From: Streptomyces sp. NBC_00376
GTDB taxonomy: Bacteria; Actinomycetota; Actinomycetes; Streptomycetales; Streptomycetaceae
DNA: 64,000 bases
Assembly: GCF_036077095.1 (NCBI RefSeq)
Contig: NZ_CP107960.1
Coordinates: 7,998,001-8,062,000 of the forward strand
Direction of reading: 5' to 3'
The position numbers and the translations under genes were made by a program. A model generated the notes under the pieces. The model ran no database searches. It saw only the letters and a list, made by a program, of their open reading frames with translations, and was not told where the DNA came from. Below, one piece after another: positions 1 to 8,125 of this stretch. Within the stretch, counting starts at the first letter, position 1, and each line of letters starts with the position of its first letter.

Positions 1-137
1 CGGGCAGGGCCGCCTGGGACCTGGTGAACGAGGACTTCACCATCGAGGCCGTGACCGCCACCCTCCGGCGGACCTACGAAGACGTGGTCCGCCGGAGGGG
101 AGGCCGGGTCAAACGGTCTTCCCCTCACGGGACTTGA
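1..137 (+). CDS. glycosyltransferase, C-terminal fragment (5' truncated by window)
   Basis: This is the last 44 codons of a gene entering from the left edge, read from base 3 to a TGA at 135-137. The tail contains AWDLVNEDFTIEAVTATL followed by a basic end. A helix of the type 'A..lV.e.ft...v...L...Y..v' is usual at the C-terminus of family 4 (GT-B) glycosyltransferases, and the neighbours are polysaccharide genes, so a glycosyltransferase is the best guess. The gene converges on the next one and their 3' ends overlap by 29 bp. The catalytic part lies outside the window, so the assignment is an inference. Confidence 0.5.
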   Translation, partial: GRAAWDLVNEDFTIEAVTATLRRTYEDVVRRRGGRVKRSSPHGT

Positions 138-936
138 GGGCGATCTGCCAGCGGTAGAAGCTCATCGCCAGCGCGAAGTCGAACCCCGCCCGCCCGTCGA
201 GGAACCCCCGCCGGTACAGATACATGTAGGCGAACGACACCAGGGGCTTGAACGGTGCCTTGTGGAACAGCTGCCCCTGGCGCGACTTCACCCTGCGCAC
301 CTGCTCCTTGACCTCGGGGTGGTGCTCCAGCCACGCCTCCCAGTCCGAGTAGCGGTTGTGCCGCTCGAACCAGGCGGTGACCGGGTCGAGATCCTGGTGC
401 TCGATCGGATTGCGGAGCGAGCCGACCGAATCCGCGACCGGCTGGTAATGGCCCTCGACCTCACCGATGCCCGGCGCGTCCAGATCACCCACCTCCGGAT
501 ACCGGCAGCGGGTGCGGTCGGTCAGTGACCGCTTCCGGATGGTGTAGCCGTGCCGCAGCCGCTTCCCGGAGAACCAGTAGCCGAGCGGAATGTCGTACGC
601 CGCCGGCTTCGGCGCGGCCGGGTCGGCGAAGACCTGCCGCAGTTCGGCCAGCAGCCCGGGACCGATCCGCTCGTCGCCGTCGAGCAGCAGGATCCAGTCC
701 AGGTCCGTGCGGACATGGTCCAGACACCACTGCTTCTTACGCGGATGACCGCCGTCCCAGGTGTACGTGACCACCTCGGCACCGCACTCCTCGGCGATCT
801 TCGCCGTCTCGTCCGTGCTGTGTGAGTCGACGACGACCACCGCCTCGAAATGGCCGAGTACCGACGTCACCGCCTCGGCGATGTTGAGCCCCTCGTTCTT
901 CGTGGGGATCGCCACGGCTATCGGCAGCTTGTTCAT
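109..936 (-). CDS. family 2 glycosyltransferase
   Basis: The protein has 275 residues. It opens with the GT-A signature IAVAIPTKNEG near residues 5-16, followed by VVVVDSHSTDET and the metal and nucleotide-sugar binding motif LLLDGDER near residues 83-90. Length and layout match the GT2 subfamily that includes WaaE/KdtX-like enzymes, which add a sugar to a lipid or polysaccharide acceptor at the cytoplasmic membrane face. Its ATG overlaps the stop of the upstream lipoprotein gene by 4 bp, indicating translational coupling, and it is the last of three coupled genes (3886 to 109). The sugar it transfers cannot be read from sequence; the GDP-fucose genes next door make a surface glycan likely. 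Confidence 0.85.
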   Translation of the reverse strand: MNKLPIAVAIPTKNEGLNIAEAVTSVLGHFEAVVVVDSHSTDETAKIAEECGAEVVTYTWDGGHPRKKQWCLDHVRTDLDWILLLDGDERIGPGLLAELRQVFADPAAPKPAAYDIPLGYWFSGKRLRHGYTIRKRSLTDRTRCRYPEVGDLDAPGIGEVEGHYQPVADSVGSLRNPIEHQDLDPVTAWFERHNRYSDWEAWLEHHPEVKEQVRRVKSRQGQLFHKAPFKPLVSFAYMYLYRRGFLDGRAGFDFALAMSFYRWQIALKSREGKTV

Positions 937-1628
937 CCGAGGTCTCCTTCGGGCAGCCAGGCGTAGCAGCCTGTGGAGGTGAAGACACGGGCCTGCCGGG
1001 GCACGGTGATCGTGGTCCGCTTCCCGGCGGCGCCGGAGCCGGAGGCCAGGGTCCTGTCGTCCGCGCCGGCGATCCGCCAGGTGCAGTCTCCGGTGGGGGA
1101 GACGTCGTGGTAGCGGCCCGGCCGGATCTGCTCGTTCCGGTACGTGCCGTCCGCGTATCCCCGGTCGGCCTCCCGCAGCAGGTCCCGGTGCTGGGTGCAG
1201 AGGTACTCGACGGCGGGTCGCGCGTCGGCGATCTCGCCCGTCACGATCGCACCGACCGCCACGTCCCGGTCGGCCTTCACCAGGAACCGCAGCCGGTCGC
1301 AGGTCTCCTGACCGGTCTGGAGCACTGCTGCGGGGTCCATGCCCCTGGGCACCCGGTCGACCAGATAATCCTTCTCCTTCCGGGTGAACGAACCGGTGGC
1401 CGGGGTGAGTCGATCGCTGGGCAGCTTCGGAGGCTCACTCGTGGGCGGGGCCGAGGGGGCAGCGGTGGCTGCGGTGCCGGGCCCGGCCGTCGGGGCGGCG
1501 AGCGGGGCATGCGTGGCAGTGGCTCCGGCGCCGCTCGCGCCGTCCCGCCCCTCGGAGGACGAGCCGCAGGCGGCCAGCGCCGCCGTCAGTACGACGAAGG
1601 CGGCACCGGCCCGGAACGGATGCCTCAT
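933..1628 (-). CDS. secreted lipoprotein, function unknown
   Basis: A 231-residue protein with a short basic N-terminus, a hydrophobic stretch and the lipobox LAAC (Cys21), so it is predicted to be a lipoprotein on the outer face of the membrane. Residues about 22-75 are a Ser/Thr/Ala/Pro-rich linker. The rest is a folded domain with two Cys pairs; its end (near residues 175-220) has the pattern PGRYHDVSPTGDCTW, typical of small actinobacterial extracellular beta domains written 'G.Y..G.DI.PG.Y......C.W'. It is coupled by ATGA overlaps to the genes on both sides, so it probably works with the propeller/LamG protein and the glycosyltransferase. I do not recognise a defined function. Confidence 0.75.
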   Translation of the reverse strand: MRHPFRAGAAFVVLTAALAACGSSSEGRDGASGAGATATHAPLAAPTAGPGTAATAAPSAPPTSEPPKLPSDRLTPATGSFTRKEKDYLVDRVPRGMDPAAVLQTGQETCDRLRFLVKADRDVAVGAIVTGEIADARPAVEYLCTQHRDLLREADRGYADGTYRNEQIRPGRYHDVSPTGDCTWRIAGADDRTLASGSGAAGKRTTITVPRQARVFTSTGCYAWLPEGDLG

Positions 1629-3886
1629 CCGGCCGTCCTCAGTGCGTAGTGGGCACTGATCTGCGCGCTGCTCAGCGCGGTCGGGTAGACGGCGGTCTCG
1701 TCGATCTGCCCGGCGAAGAAATCGCTCGTCGGCTTGGACGGCCAGCCGTTCAGGTTGTCCCCGCCGACCCGCCAGTAGCCGTCGTACTTCTCGTTGCCTG
1801 TGTACAGCGCGTTCGAGGCACGGAGCTGCCCGTCGACGTACAGCGCCATGCCGCCGGGTCCCTGCGTGGCGACCACGTGGTGCCAGGCGCCGTTGTTGTA
1901 GGCGCTGGGCGTGGTGATGGTCCTGGTGCTTCCGCTGTGCACCCCGAAGACCAGCCGGCCGTCGTCGCGCATGTACACGTGCTTGTCGTACTGGGTGCTG
2001 TTCTGCATGGTCAGACTGCCGAAGCCGATGATCTTCCCGCCCTTGGTGGTCGTCGTCCTGATCCAGGTCTCCACCGAGAACCTGGTCGGCTGCGGATGGC
2101 GCTTGTTGCTGTAGACGTACTGCGTCGAACCGTTGAGGCCGATCGCGGTCGAGGGGCCCGCGACGGCGGCCGGGGTCACCCGCCGGGTGGGGGAGTTGCG
2201 AACGAACCCGTTGTTCCGCCCGCCGCTGCTGTCGCCCGCGAGGGTCGAGGCGGTCTCGTCGTACCGCCAGTAGAGCGAAGCGCCGTCCGCGAGCACCTTG
2301 GCGGGATACTTCTCGGCCGCGGAGGTCACGGTGGCGGACACGGCGGCCGACTTGGCGCTGGTGTTGGTGCCGTCACTCGCGCTGATCCGGTACGAGTGCG
2401 TCTCGCCCGCCGCCACGTCCGTGTCCGTCCAGCTCAGTTGCGGCCGGTCCCAGAACAGCGAGTAGCCCGTCGTGGTGTGCACCGGGGTGCTCGCGCCGTC
2501 CTTGTAGATCCGGTAGGTGAGTTCCCCGTCGTCGGTGTCGAAGCTGGTCTGCCAGTCGACCACCACCTTCCCCGGGGCGATCGTGGACAGGGTCACGTTG
2601 GGTACCCACGGGGCCCCGGTGTCGGGACCGTCGGCGAACCGGGTCAGACCCTGCTGCGCGGCTCCGTTGACGGTGGTGAACTCGCCGCCGACCCACAGGT
2701 AGTGATGACCGCCCTTGTCGGTCTGGGCCATCACCCGGGGCCCGACCGGCTCCCCGATGCCGTCGTTGGTGTCCGGGAACCAGGGCAGCAGCTTCGGGTC
2801 GTCGACGGACTGGGCCAGCAGATGCTTGCGCGGCTGGTTGGGGAACTCGCCCATGGTGGCGCAGTCATGGGCGTGACTCCCGCTGTACAGCACACCGTCG
2901 TGCACCAGGACGGCCTGGGTGGCGCCGAGGCAGGTGTCCCGCCAGCGCTGCTCGAAGTCGCTCAGGTCCAGTGCGATCCGGCCGTCGAAGACACCGCCTC
3001 CGGTGCCCTCGTTGGCGGTGTAGAAGCCGGTGGCGTCAGTGGTGAGGTCCTGCACCGTGGAGGTGTTGGGAATGAACCCGGCCGGGTAGCTCTTGGTCAC
3101 CGCCCCGGTCGTGGCGTCCACGACCGCCAGCGCGTGCGAAGTGGCGCCGTTGACCTTGAAGAAGTTGCCGCCGAGCAGCACGTGCTTGCGGTCGGGCGTC
3201 AGCTCGACGGCCCGGCCGATCTCGTCCGCGTCGGCCTTCCACGGCTTCAGCGCGGCGCCCGTGGTGACCGCGGCGAACTTGTTCCTGGTCTGTCCGGCCA
3301 CCGTGTTGAAGTCACCGCCCAGGTACACGGTGTCGGCGGTGACGGCGAGGGCCCGCACCGTCGCGGAGACGGAGACCTTGAAGTCCTGGCGCGGGGTGCA
3401 GCTCGCGGTGTCGATCGCGGCGATGTTGCTCACCCCGACACCGCTCACCGACCCGAACTGCCCTCCGACGTAAAGGGTCTTCTGGTCCGGTGAGAGTGCC
3501 AGCGCCCTTACGGTCGCCGTGCCGGACGAGAGGGCGAACGAAAGGCTGCAGCCGGTCGGCGCACCGGTCGCGGCGTCGAAGGCGGCAAAGTTCACCGCGG
3601 GCTGCTCCGAGGTGCCGGCCGCCGCGTCCGGCGGCCGTACGGTGGAGAAGGTGCCGCCGGTGTAGACGACACCGGCGTCCGACGCGGCCATCGACCAGAC
3701 GATGCCGTTGGTCTGCCAGGTGGTGAGGTCGTCCGCGGTCAGCGAGACCGGCGGGGTGAGGGCCGCGGCCGGGGAGCCCCCGGACGCGGCGGCGGACAGT
3801 GCTCCGGCGAGCAGGCAGAGCGCGGCGGCGGCGGCACGTACCCGGCCGCTGCGTACGGGGCTGCGGCCCGTGGTTGCGTTCATCAT
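1625..3886 (-). CDS. secreted beta-propeller, fibronectin III and LamG protein
   Basis: A 753-residue exported protein. Residues about 1-43 are a Sec signal peptide ending in AAA. Residues about 50-430 hold repeats of the form 'V.ALA...DTVYLGGDFNTVAG', a beta-propeller of the DUF5122/delta-60 kind. An FN3 module follows (about 435-525), then a C-terminal LamG/concanavalin-like domain (about 540-750) containing VETWIRT and WHHVVATQ. LamG domains usually bind carbohydrate, so a role on a cell-surface glycan is plausible. Two adjacent ATG codons (3886 and 3883) follow GGAGCTGA; the second has the better spacing. Its stop overlaps the lipoprotein start by 4 bp. There is no anchor, so it should be released or held by the lipoprotein. 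Confidence 0.8.
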   Translation of the reverse strand: MMNATTGRSPVRSGRVRAAAAALCLLAGALSAAASGGSPAAALTPPVSLTADDLTTWQTNGIVWSMAASDAGVVYTGGTFSTVRPPDAAAGTSEQPAVNFAAFDAATGAPTGCSLSFALSSGTATVRALALSPDQKTLYVGGQFGSVSGVGVSNIAAIDTASCTPRQDFKVSVSATVRALAVTADTVYLGGDFNTVAGQTRNKFAAVTTGAALKPWKADADEIGRAVELTPDRKHVLLGGNFFKVNGATSHALAVVDATTGAVTKSYPAGFIPNTSTVQDLTTDATGFYTANEGTGGGVFDGRIALDLSDFEQRWRDTCLGATQAVLVHDGVLYSGSHAHDCATMGEFPNQPRKHLLAQSVDDPKLLPWFPDTNDGIGEPVGPRVMAQTDKGGHHYLWVGGEFTTVNGAAQQGLTRFADGPDTGAPWVPNVTLSTIAPGKVVVDWQTSFDTDDGELTYRIYKDGASTPVHTTTGYSLFWDRPQLSWTDTDVAAGETHSYRISASDGTNTSAKSAAVSATVTSAAEKYPAKVLADGASLYWRYDETASTLAGDSSGGRNNGFVRNSPTRRVTPAAVAGPSTAIGLNGSTQYVYSNKRHPQPTRFSVETWIRTTTTKGGKIIGFGSLTMQNSTQYDKHVYMRDDGRLVFGVHSGSTRTITTPSAYNNGAWHHVVATQGPGGMALYVDGQLRASNALYTGNEKYDGYWRVGGDNLNGWPSKPTSDFFAGQIDETAVYPTALSSAQISAHYALRTAG

Positions 3887-3986
3887 TCAGCTCCGAAGGT
3901 GAGAACGGGCCGCGGCCGGACCGCCGCGGCGCACGGCTCCACCGGGAGTGCGGTGGTGCCGGCTGTCGTGTTGGTGCATGGCGGTG

Positions 3987-5000
3987 TCATCGGTCCACTC
4001 GCACGGCCGCTCCGGCCAGTTGGTCGGAGAGCTGGCGGATGTCGGCCTCGACCATGATCCTGGCGAGCTCCCGCGACCGCACGACCGGTTTCCAGCCGAG
4101 GAGCTCCTCGGCCTTGGTGGCGTCCCCGATCAGGGCGTCGACCTCGCTGGGACGTTCGTACTTGGCGTCGTGGCGCACGTGTTCGCGCCAGTCCAGGCCC
4201 GCGTGCGCGAAGGCGTACTCCAGGAACTCCCGCACACTGACACCCTCGCCCGTGGCCACCACATAGTCGTCCGGGACGTCGCACTGGAGCATCCGCCACA
4301 TCGCCTCGACGTACTCGGGGGCGTACCCCCAGTCGCGTACGGCATCGAGATTGCCCAGATGGAGATGGGTCTGCAGGCCCGCCTTGATCCGGGCCACCCC
4401 GCGAGTGATCTTCCGGGTCACGAAGGTCTCGCCGCGGCGCGGGGACTCGTGGTTGAAGAGGATCCCGTTGACCGCGAACATGCCGTACGCCTCACGGTAG
4501 TTGACCGTGGCCCAGTACGAGTACACCTTGGCGACGCTGTACGGGCTGCGCGGATGGAACGGCGTCGCCTCGTTCTGCGGCGGCGGGGTGGCGCCGAACA
4601 TCTCGGACGAGGAAGCCTGGTAGACCCGGGTGTCGATCCCGCTCGCACGGACCGCTTCCAGCAGCCGGATGGTGCCGAGACCGGTGACGTCACCCGTGTA
4701 CAGCGGTGCGTCGAACGACACGCGGACGTGCGACTGCGCACCCAGGTTGTAGACCTCGTCCGGCCGGATGTCGCGCAGCAGGTTCACCAGCGCGACCCCG
4801 TCGGCGAGGTCGGCGTGGTGCAGGACGAACGAGCGGTTCTCCTCCTCCGGTCCCTGGTAGATGTGGTCTATGCGCTCGGTGTTGAAGCTCGACGAGCGGC
4901 GTATCAGGCCATGGACCGTGTACCCCTTGTCGAGCAGCAGCTCGGACAGGTACGAGCCGTCCTGTCCGGTCACACCGGTGATGAGCGCGGTCTTCGCCAC
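3987..5000 (-). CDS. gmd: GDP-mannose 4,6-dehydratase
   Basis: This cytoplasmic NADP-dependent short-chain dehydrogenase converts GDP-D-mannose to GDP-4-keto-6-deoxymannose, the first step to GDP-L-fucose. The N-terminus has the nucleotide-binding signature [10 protein letters not shown], the catalytic region has SSSEMFG and YSVAK, and 337 residues is the usual length. I chose the GTG at 5000 because GGGGGAG lies 3 nt upstream and the protein then begins VAKTALITG as in the family; the frame stays open to an ATG at 5096, but that adds 32 unrelated residues. It is divergent from the GDP-fucose synthase gene with which it forms a pathway. The shared 128-bp gap contains a palindrome. Confidence 0.95.
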   Translation of the reverse strand: MAKTALITGVTGQDGSYLSELLLDKGYTVHGLIRRSSSFNTERIDHIYQGPEEENRSFVLHHADLADGVALVNLLRDIRPDEVYNLGAQSHVRVSFDAPLYTGDVTGLGTIRLLEAVRASGIDTRVYQASSSEMFGATPPPQNEATPFHPRSPYSVAKVYSYWATVNYREAYGMFAVNGILFNHESPRRGETFVTRKITRGVARIKAGLQTHLHLGNLDAVRDWGYAPEYVEAMWRMLQCDVPDDYVVATGEGVSVREFLEYAFAHAGLDWREHVRHDAKYERPSEVDALIGDATKAEELLGWKPVVRSRELARIMVEADIRQLSDQLAGAAVRVDR

Positions 5001-5042
5001 GACTCCCCCTTCTCTGATCGCTTCAGTGGCTGTTGTTCCGCA

Positions 5043-5068
5043 CCGAATATTTCCCGTCGAAATATCGG
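5043..5068. promoter_or_regulatory. palindrome in the gmd/fcl divergent promoter region
   Basis: The arms CCGAATATTTC and GAAATATCGG surround a short centre (CCGTC) in an AT-rich patch of an otherwise GC-rich region. One arm carries one extra A, so the dyad is slightly imperfect. It lies between two divergent genes of one pathway, 43 bp from the gmd start and 61 bp from the fcl start, and so could be an operator acting on both. No regulator gene is adjacent, so the binding protein is unknown. Confidence 0.45.
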
Positions 5069-5128
5069 GATTGAGCGTTCTGCGGCAAAACATCACCGCA
5101 GGCTGCTGGTGCTGGCAGAATCCGGGCC

Positions 5129-6112
5129 ATGACGACTGATCTCCCCGGCCCTCCCCAGGAATCCGTCCGTTCCCTCCTACGATCCGGTGCCCGCGTGTTC
5201 GTCGCGGGCCACCGCGGCCTGGTCGGCTCGGCCGTTGTGCGCCGCCTCACCGACGAGGGGCACGAGGTGATCACCCGTGATCGCGACCGGCTCGATCTGC
5301 GCGACGCCGCACGGACCGAGGCGTTCCTCCGCGAGGTCCGTCCGCAGGCCGTGGTGCTGGCCGCCGCCAGGGTCGGCGGGATCATGGCCAACAGCACGTA
5401 TCCGGTGCAGTTCCTGGAGGACAATCTGCGCATCCAGCTGAGCGTCGTCGCCGGGGCGCACGCGGCCGGGGTCGAGCGCTTGCTCTTCCTCGGCTCGTCC
5501 TGCATCTACCCCAGGCTCGCCCCGCAGCCGATCCCCGAAAGCGCTCTGCTCACCGGCCCGTTGGAGCCGACCAACGAGGCGTACGCACTGGCCAAGATCG
5601 CCGGAATCGTGCAGACCCGCTCCTACCGCCGGCAGTACGGCGCCTCGTACATCAGCGCCATGCCCACCAACCTCTACGGTCCGGGCGACAACTTCGACCT
5701 GGAGTCCTCGCACGTACTGCCCGCGCTGATCCGCCGCTTCCACGAGGCGCGCCGGGACGGTGCGCCCACGGTCACGCTCTGGGGTTCCGGCAGCCCGCGC
5801 CGGGAGTTCCTGCATGTGGACGACCTGGCCGCCGCGTGCCTCCTGCTGCTGGAGCGATACGACGGCGACGAACCGGTCAACATCGGCTGCGGCAGCGATC
5901 TGACGATCCGTGAACTTGCCGCCGCGGTGCAGGATGTGACGGGATACCAGGGGACAGTCGAATGGGACACGGCCAAACCCGACGGCACCCCGCGCAAACT
6001 GCTCGACGTCTCCCGGCTCGCCTCGCTCGGCTTCGCACCGGGGATCGCGCTGCGTGACGGGATCGCCCAGACCTACGCGTGGTGGCTGGAACGGCAGCCC
6101 GCGCAGATCTGA
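5129..6112 (+). CDS. fcl: GDP-L-fucose synthase (GDP-4-keto-6-deoxymannose epimerase/reductase)
   Basis: This 327-residue cytoplasmic enzyme epimerises and reduces the Gmd product to GDP-L-fucose with NADPH. The Rossmann motif is GHRGLVGS (near residues 29-36), the catalytic Ser region is GSSCIYP and the Tyr/Lys pair is in [15 protein letters not shown] and RREFLHVDD are also characteristic of the family. An N-terminal extension of about 18 residues precedes the usual family start; the ATG at 5129 is kept because no closer start is evident, but no strong SD supports it. The gene is divergent from gmd and convergent with the sugar transferase, from which a hairpin terminator separates it. Confidence 0.93.
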   Translation: MTTDLPGPPQESVRSLLRSGARVFVAGHRGLVGSAVVRRLTDEGHEVITRDRDRLDLRDAARTEAFLREVRPQAVVLAAARVGGIMANSTYPVQFLEDNLRIQLSVVAGAHAAGVERLLFLGSSCIYPRLAPQPIPESALLTGPLEPTNEAYALAKIAGIVQTRSYRRQYGASYISAMPTNLYGPGDNFDLESSHVLPALIRRFHEARRDGAPTVTLWGSGSPRREFLHVDDLAAACLLLLERYDGDEPVNIGCGSDLTIRELAAAVQDVTGYQGTVEWDTAKPDGTPRKLLDVSRLASLGFAPGIALRDGIAQTYAWWLERQPAQI

Positions 6113-6121
6113 GCCGGATCG

Positions 6122-6147
6122 CGGGTACGGCCGAACGGCCGTACCCG
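6122..6147. terminator. hairpin terminator between fcl and the sugar transferase
   Basis: Perfect 11-bp arms CGGGTACGGCC and GGCCGTACCCG enclose the tetraloop GAAC, and a short run ATTTT follows on the + strand. It sits between two convergent genes (stops at 6112 and 6188), so it could end transcripts from both sides. Confidence 0.75.
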
Positions 6148-6187
6148 GAACGGTATTTTGCACTCCTCGCATTGATGGCCGCCGCTC

Positions 6188-7735
6188 TCAGTACGCCCCG
6201 CGGCCGTCGGTGACGGCGCGCAGCGTACGGGCCATGAGTCCCATGTCCGTGGCCACCGACCAGTTGTCGACGTACCACAGATCGAGCGAGACCGTCTCCT
6301 GCCAGGACAGGTCCGAGCGGCCGCTGACCTGCCACAGACCGGTCAGCCCCGGTTTCACGGCGAGCCGCCGGAACTCGCGCTCGTCGTACCGGGACACCTC
6401 CTCCGGCAGCGGGGGGCGTGGGCCGACCAGCGACATGTCGCCGCGGAGCACATTGAGCAGCTGCGGGAGCTCGTCGAGGGACGTCCGGCGCAGCAGACGG
6501 CCGATTCCGGTCACCCGGGGATCGCGGCGCATTTTGAACATCGGACCGTCGGTCTCGTTCGTGGCGAGAAGCCGCTGCTTGTGGCTCTCGGCGTCGGTCA
6601 CCATGGTGCGGAACTTCCACATCGTGAATGGCCGGTTGTGCTGCCCCTGCCGGATCTGGCGGTGGAACACCGGCCCGTCGGAGCCGAACCGCACCGCCGC
6701 CCCGATCAGGACCAGCAGGGGTGTCAGGACCAGCAGGCCGAGGGCGGCGCCGACGCGGTCCACCACGGCCTTCAGGGCCGGCTGCGGCCCACGGCGCAGC
6801 GGTGGCGCGATGTGCAGCAGGGTGAGCCCGGCGGCGGCGGTGGCCCGTACCCGGCCGGCCGCGATGCCCGAGAGTCCCGGGAGCACGGACAGCGCGAGCC
6901 CGCCGTCGTGCAGTCCCCAGGAGAGCCGGCACAGCCGTTCCTCCGAGAGCTGGGGGCCGGGAACCACCAGCGCCAGGTCCGCATCCTGCGCGAACGCCCC
7001 GCCCAGTACGGTCGACACGTCGTCGTCGGCCGGCGCCGGTGCGAGCCGGCCCGGCACCGGTACCCCGCACTCCAGCGGTGCGGCCCCCACCGGGACCGCG
7101 GCCACGACCGCGTACGGATGGTCGGCACGGGACGCGAGCAGCCGGACGGCGCGGTCGACGCCCGGCGCCTCGCCCACCACCAGCACCCGCCGGACCGCCC
7201 GTGGCGGGCGACCCGGCCACGGCAGTCGCCGCAGGGCCTGCGCCGCGATGCCCGCCGGCAGGCCGGGCAGCAACGCCACCAAGGCCGTCGCAGGGTCGAG
7301 CGCATCGCCGCTCGCCGTGTGCAGCACGGCGAGCACGCCTATGAGCAGCAGCCAGTCACCGGTCGTGCTCAGTACCCCCGGTGGTCCGCCCGGGGACCGT
7401 TCCGCGTACCTGCCGCGTACGGCCCGCAGGCCGAACCACGCCAGTGCGGCCACGGCCGCGGCCAGCACGGCCCGGGACTGCCCGCCGGTACGCAGTACGA
7501 GCAGGGCCGGAACCCCGAGGCCGAGGAACTCGGCGCCGACGACCACCGGTACACGCCGGGTCGCCCTGCTCTTCGCGGGTGCCGGTCCGGACCGCTCGCG
7601 CGGTGCGGTCGGCGCCCTCCACAATTCATCGAGTCCGTTGCCGCGAGGCCGATTGGAGACGGTACGTGGACGTGGCGCCCCCGCCAGTCCCACGGGTCCT
7701 GATCTGTCCGAATCGGGTAGCTCGACATGCCCCAT
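6188..7735 (-). CDS. polyprenyl-phosphate glycosylphosphotransferase (exopolysaccharide initiating enzyme)
   Basis: A bacterial sugar transferase of the WbaP/CpsE kind, which transfers a sugar 1-phosphate from a nucleotide sugar to undecaprenyl phosphate to begin a repeat unit at the membrane. The N-terminal half has a basic cytoplasmic tail and about four hydrophobic helices. The C-terminal catalytic half has one membrane helix, then RPFTMWKFRTM, RRTSLDELPQLLNVLRGDMS and LVGPRPPLPEEV, then KPGLTGLWQVSGRS. I chose the ATG at 7735 (515 aa) because GGGGGG lies just upstream; the frame is open to an ATG at 7777 that lacks an SD. With the fucose genes and glycosyltransferases it makes the locus a likely exopolysaccharide cluster. 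Confidence 0.9.
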   Translation of the reverse strand: MGHVELPDSDRSGPVGLAGAPRPRTVSNRPRGNGLDELWRAPTAPRERSGPAPAKSRATRRVPVVVGAEFLGLGVPALLVLRTGGQSRAVLAAAVAALAWFGLRAVRGRYAERSPGGPPGVLSTTGDWLLLIGVLAVLHTASGDALDPATALVALLPGLPAGIAAQALRRLPWPGRPPRAVRRVLVVGEAPGVDRAVRLLASRADHPYAVVAAVPVGAAPLECGVPVPGRLAPAPADDDVSTVLGGAFAQDADLALVVPGPQLSEERLCRLSWGLHDGGLALSVLPGLSGIAAGRVRATAAAGLTLLHIAPPLRRGPQPALKAVVDRVGAALGLLVLTPLLVLIGAAVRFGSDGPVFHRQIRQGQHNRPFTMWKFRTMVTDAESHKQRLLATNETDGPMFKMRRDPRVTGIGRLLRRTSLDELPQLLNVLRGDMSLVGPRPPLPEEVSRYDEREFRRLAVKPGLTGLWQVSGRSDLSWQETVSLDLWYVDNWSVATDMGLMARTLRAVTDGRGAY

Positions 7736-7800
7736 GAACCCCCCAGTCACAGTCGCATCGTCACAAACGGGGCGCATCCGCCGATCTCATGGACTGACGG

Positions 7801-8068
7801 ATGCGCCCTCGCTCGGTGCACGATATCCACAGACGTGCCATTTCGCTGGAGTTCTCGTGAAGTTCAGACATGCACACTGACTCGGATCTCGTCCCGTTCC
7901 GCGCCGGATCTCTTGGTCTGTGAGTAAGTGTTGGCATTTGGAATGCACCTGAATCGGGTTGTGTGCGGACATGTATGCCGGTCAACTGCTTGGCGTGTCC
8001 ACCAGGTTCATCCGCGACAGCGCGCTGTCGGGAGACCATCCCCGGCCAACAAACGAGCGAGGGCGCAT
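7801..8068. repeat. non-coding island bounded by a 15-bp inverted repeat
   Basis: ATGCGCCCTCGCTCG at 7801-7815 recurs exactly as its reverse complement at 8054-8068. The 238 bp between the copies look clearly poorer in GC than the flanks and contain no convincing reading frame. A small dyad, GCATT-TGG-AATGC, lies at 7934-7946. The stretch fills most of the gap between the sugar transferase start and the MASE1 gene (7736-8125), so it must also carry the sugar transferase promoter. It could be a small non-autonomous element, but no matching target duplication is adjacent. It may equally be an ordinary regulatory region. Confidence 0.4.
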
Positions 8069-8125
8069 GTGGTGACGGCCACTGGCCGGATTGTTTCGGT
8101 CAGTGGTGCCGGGGGTGCGTGGTGC

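Noticed and set aside
1649..3493. A 614-codon + strand frame
   Set aside because: It is opposite the propeller/LamG gene, which has a signal peptide and clear domains. The antisense translation is low-complexity.
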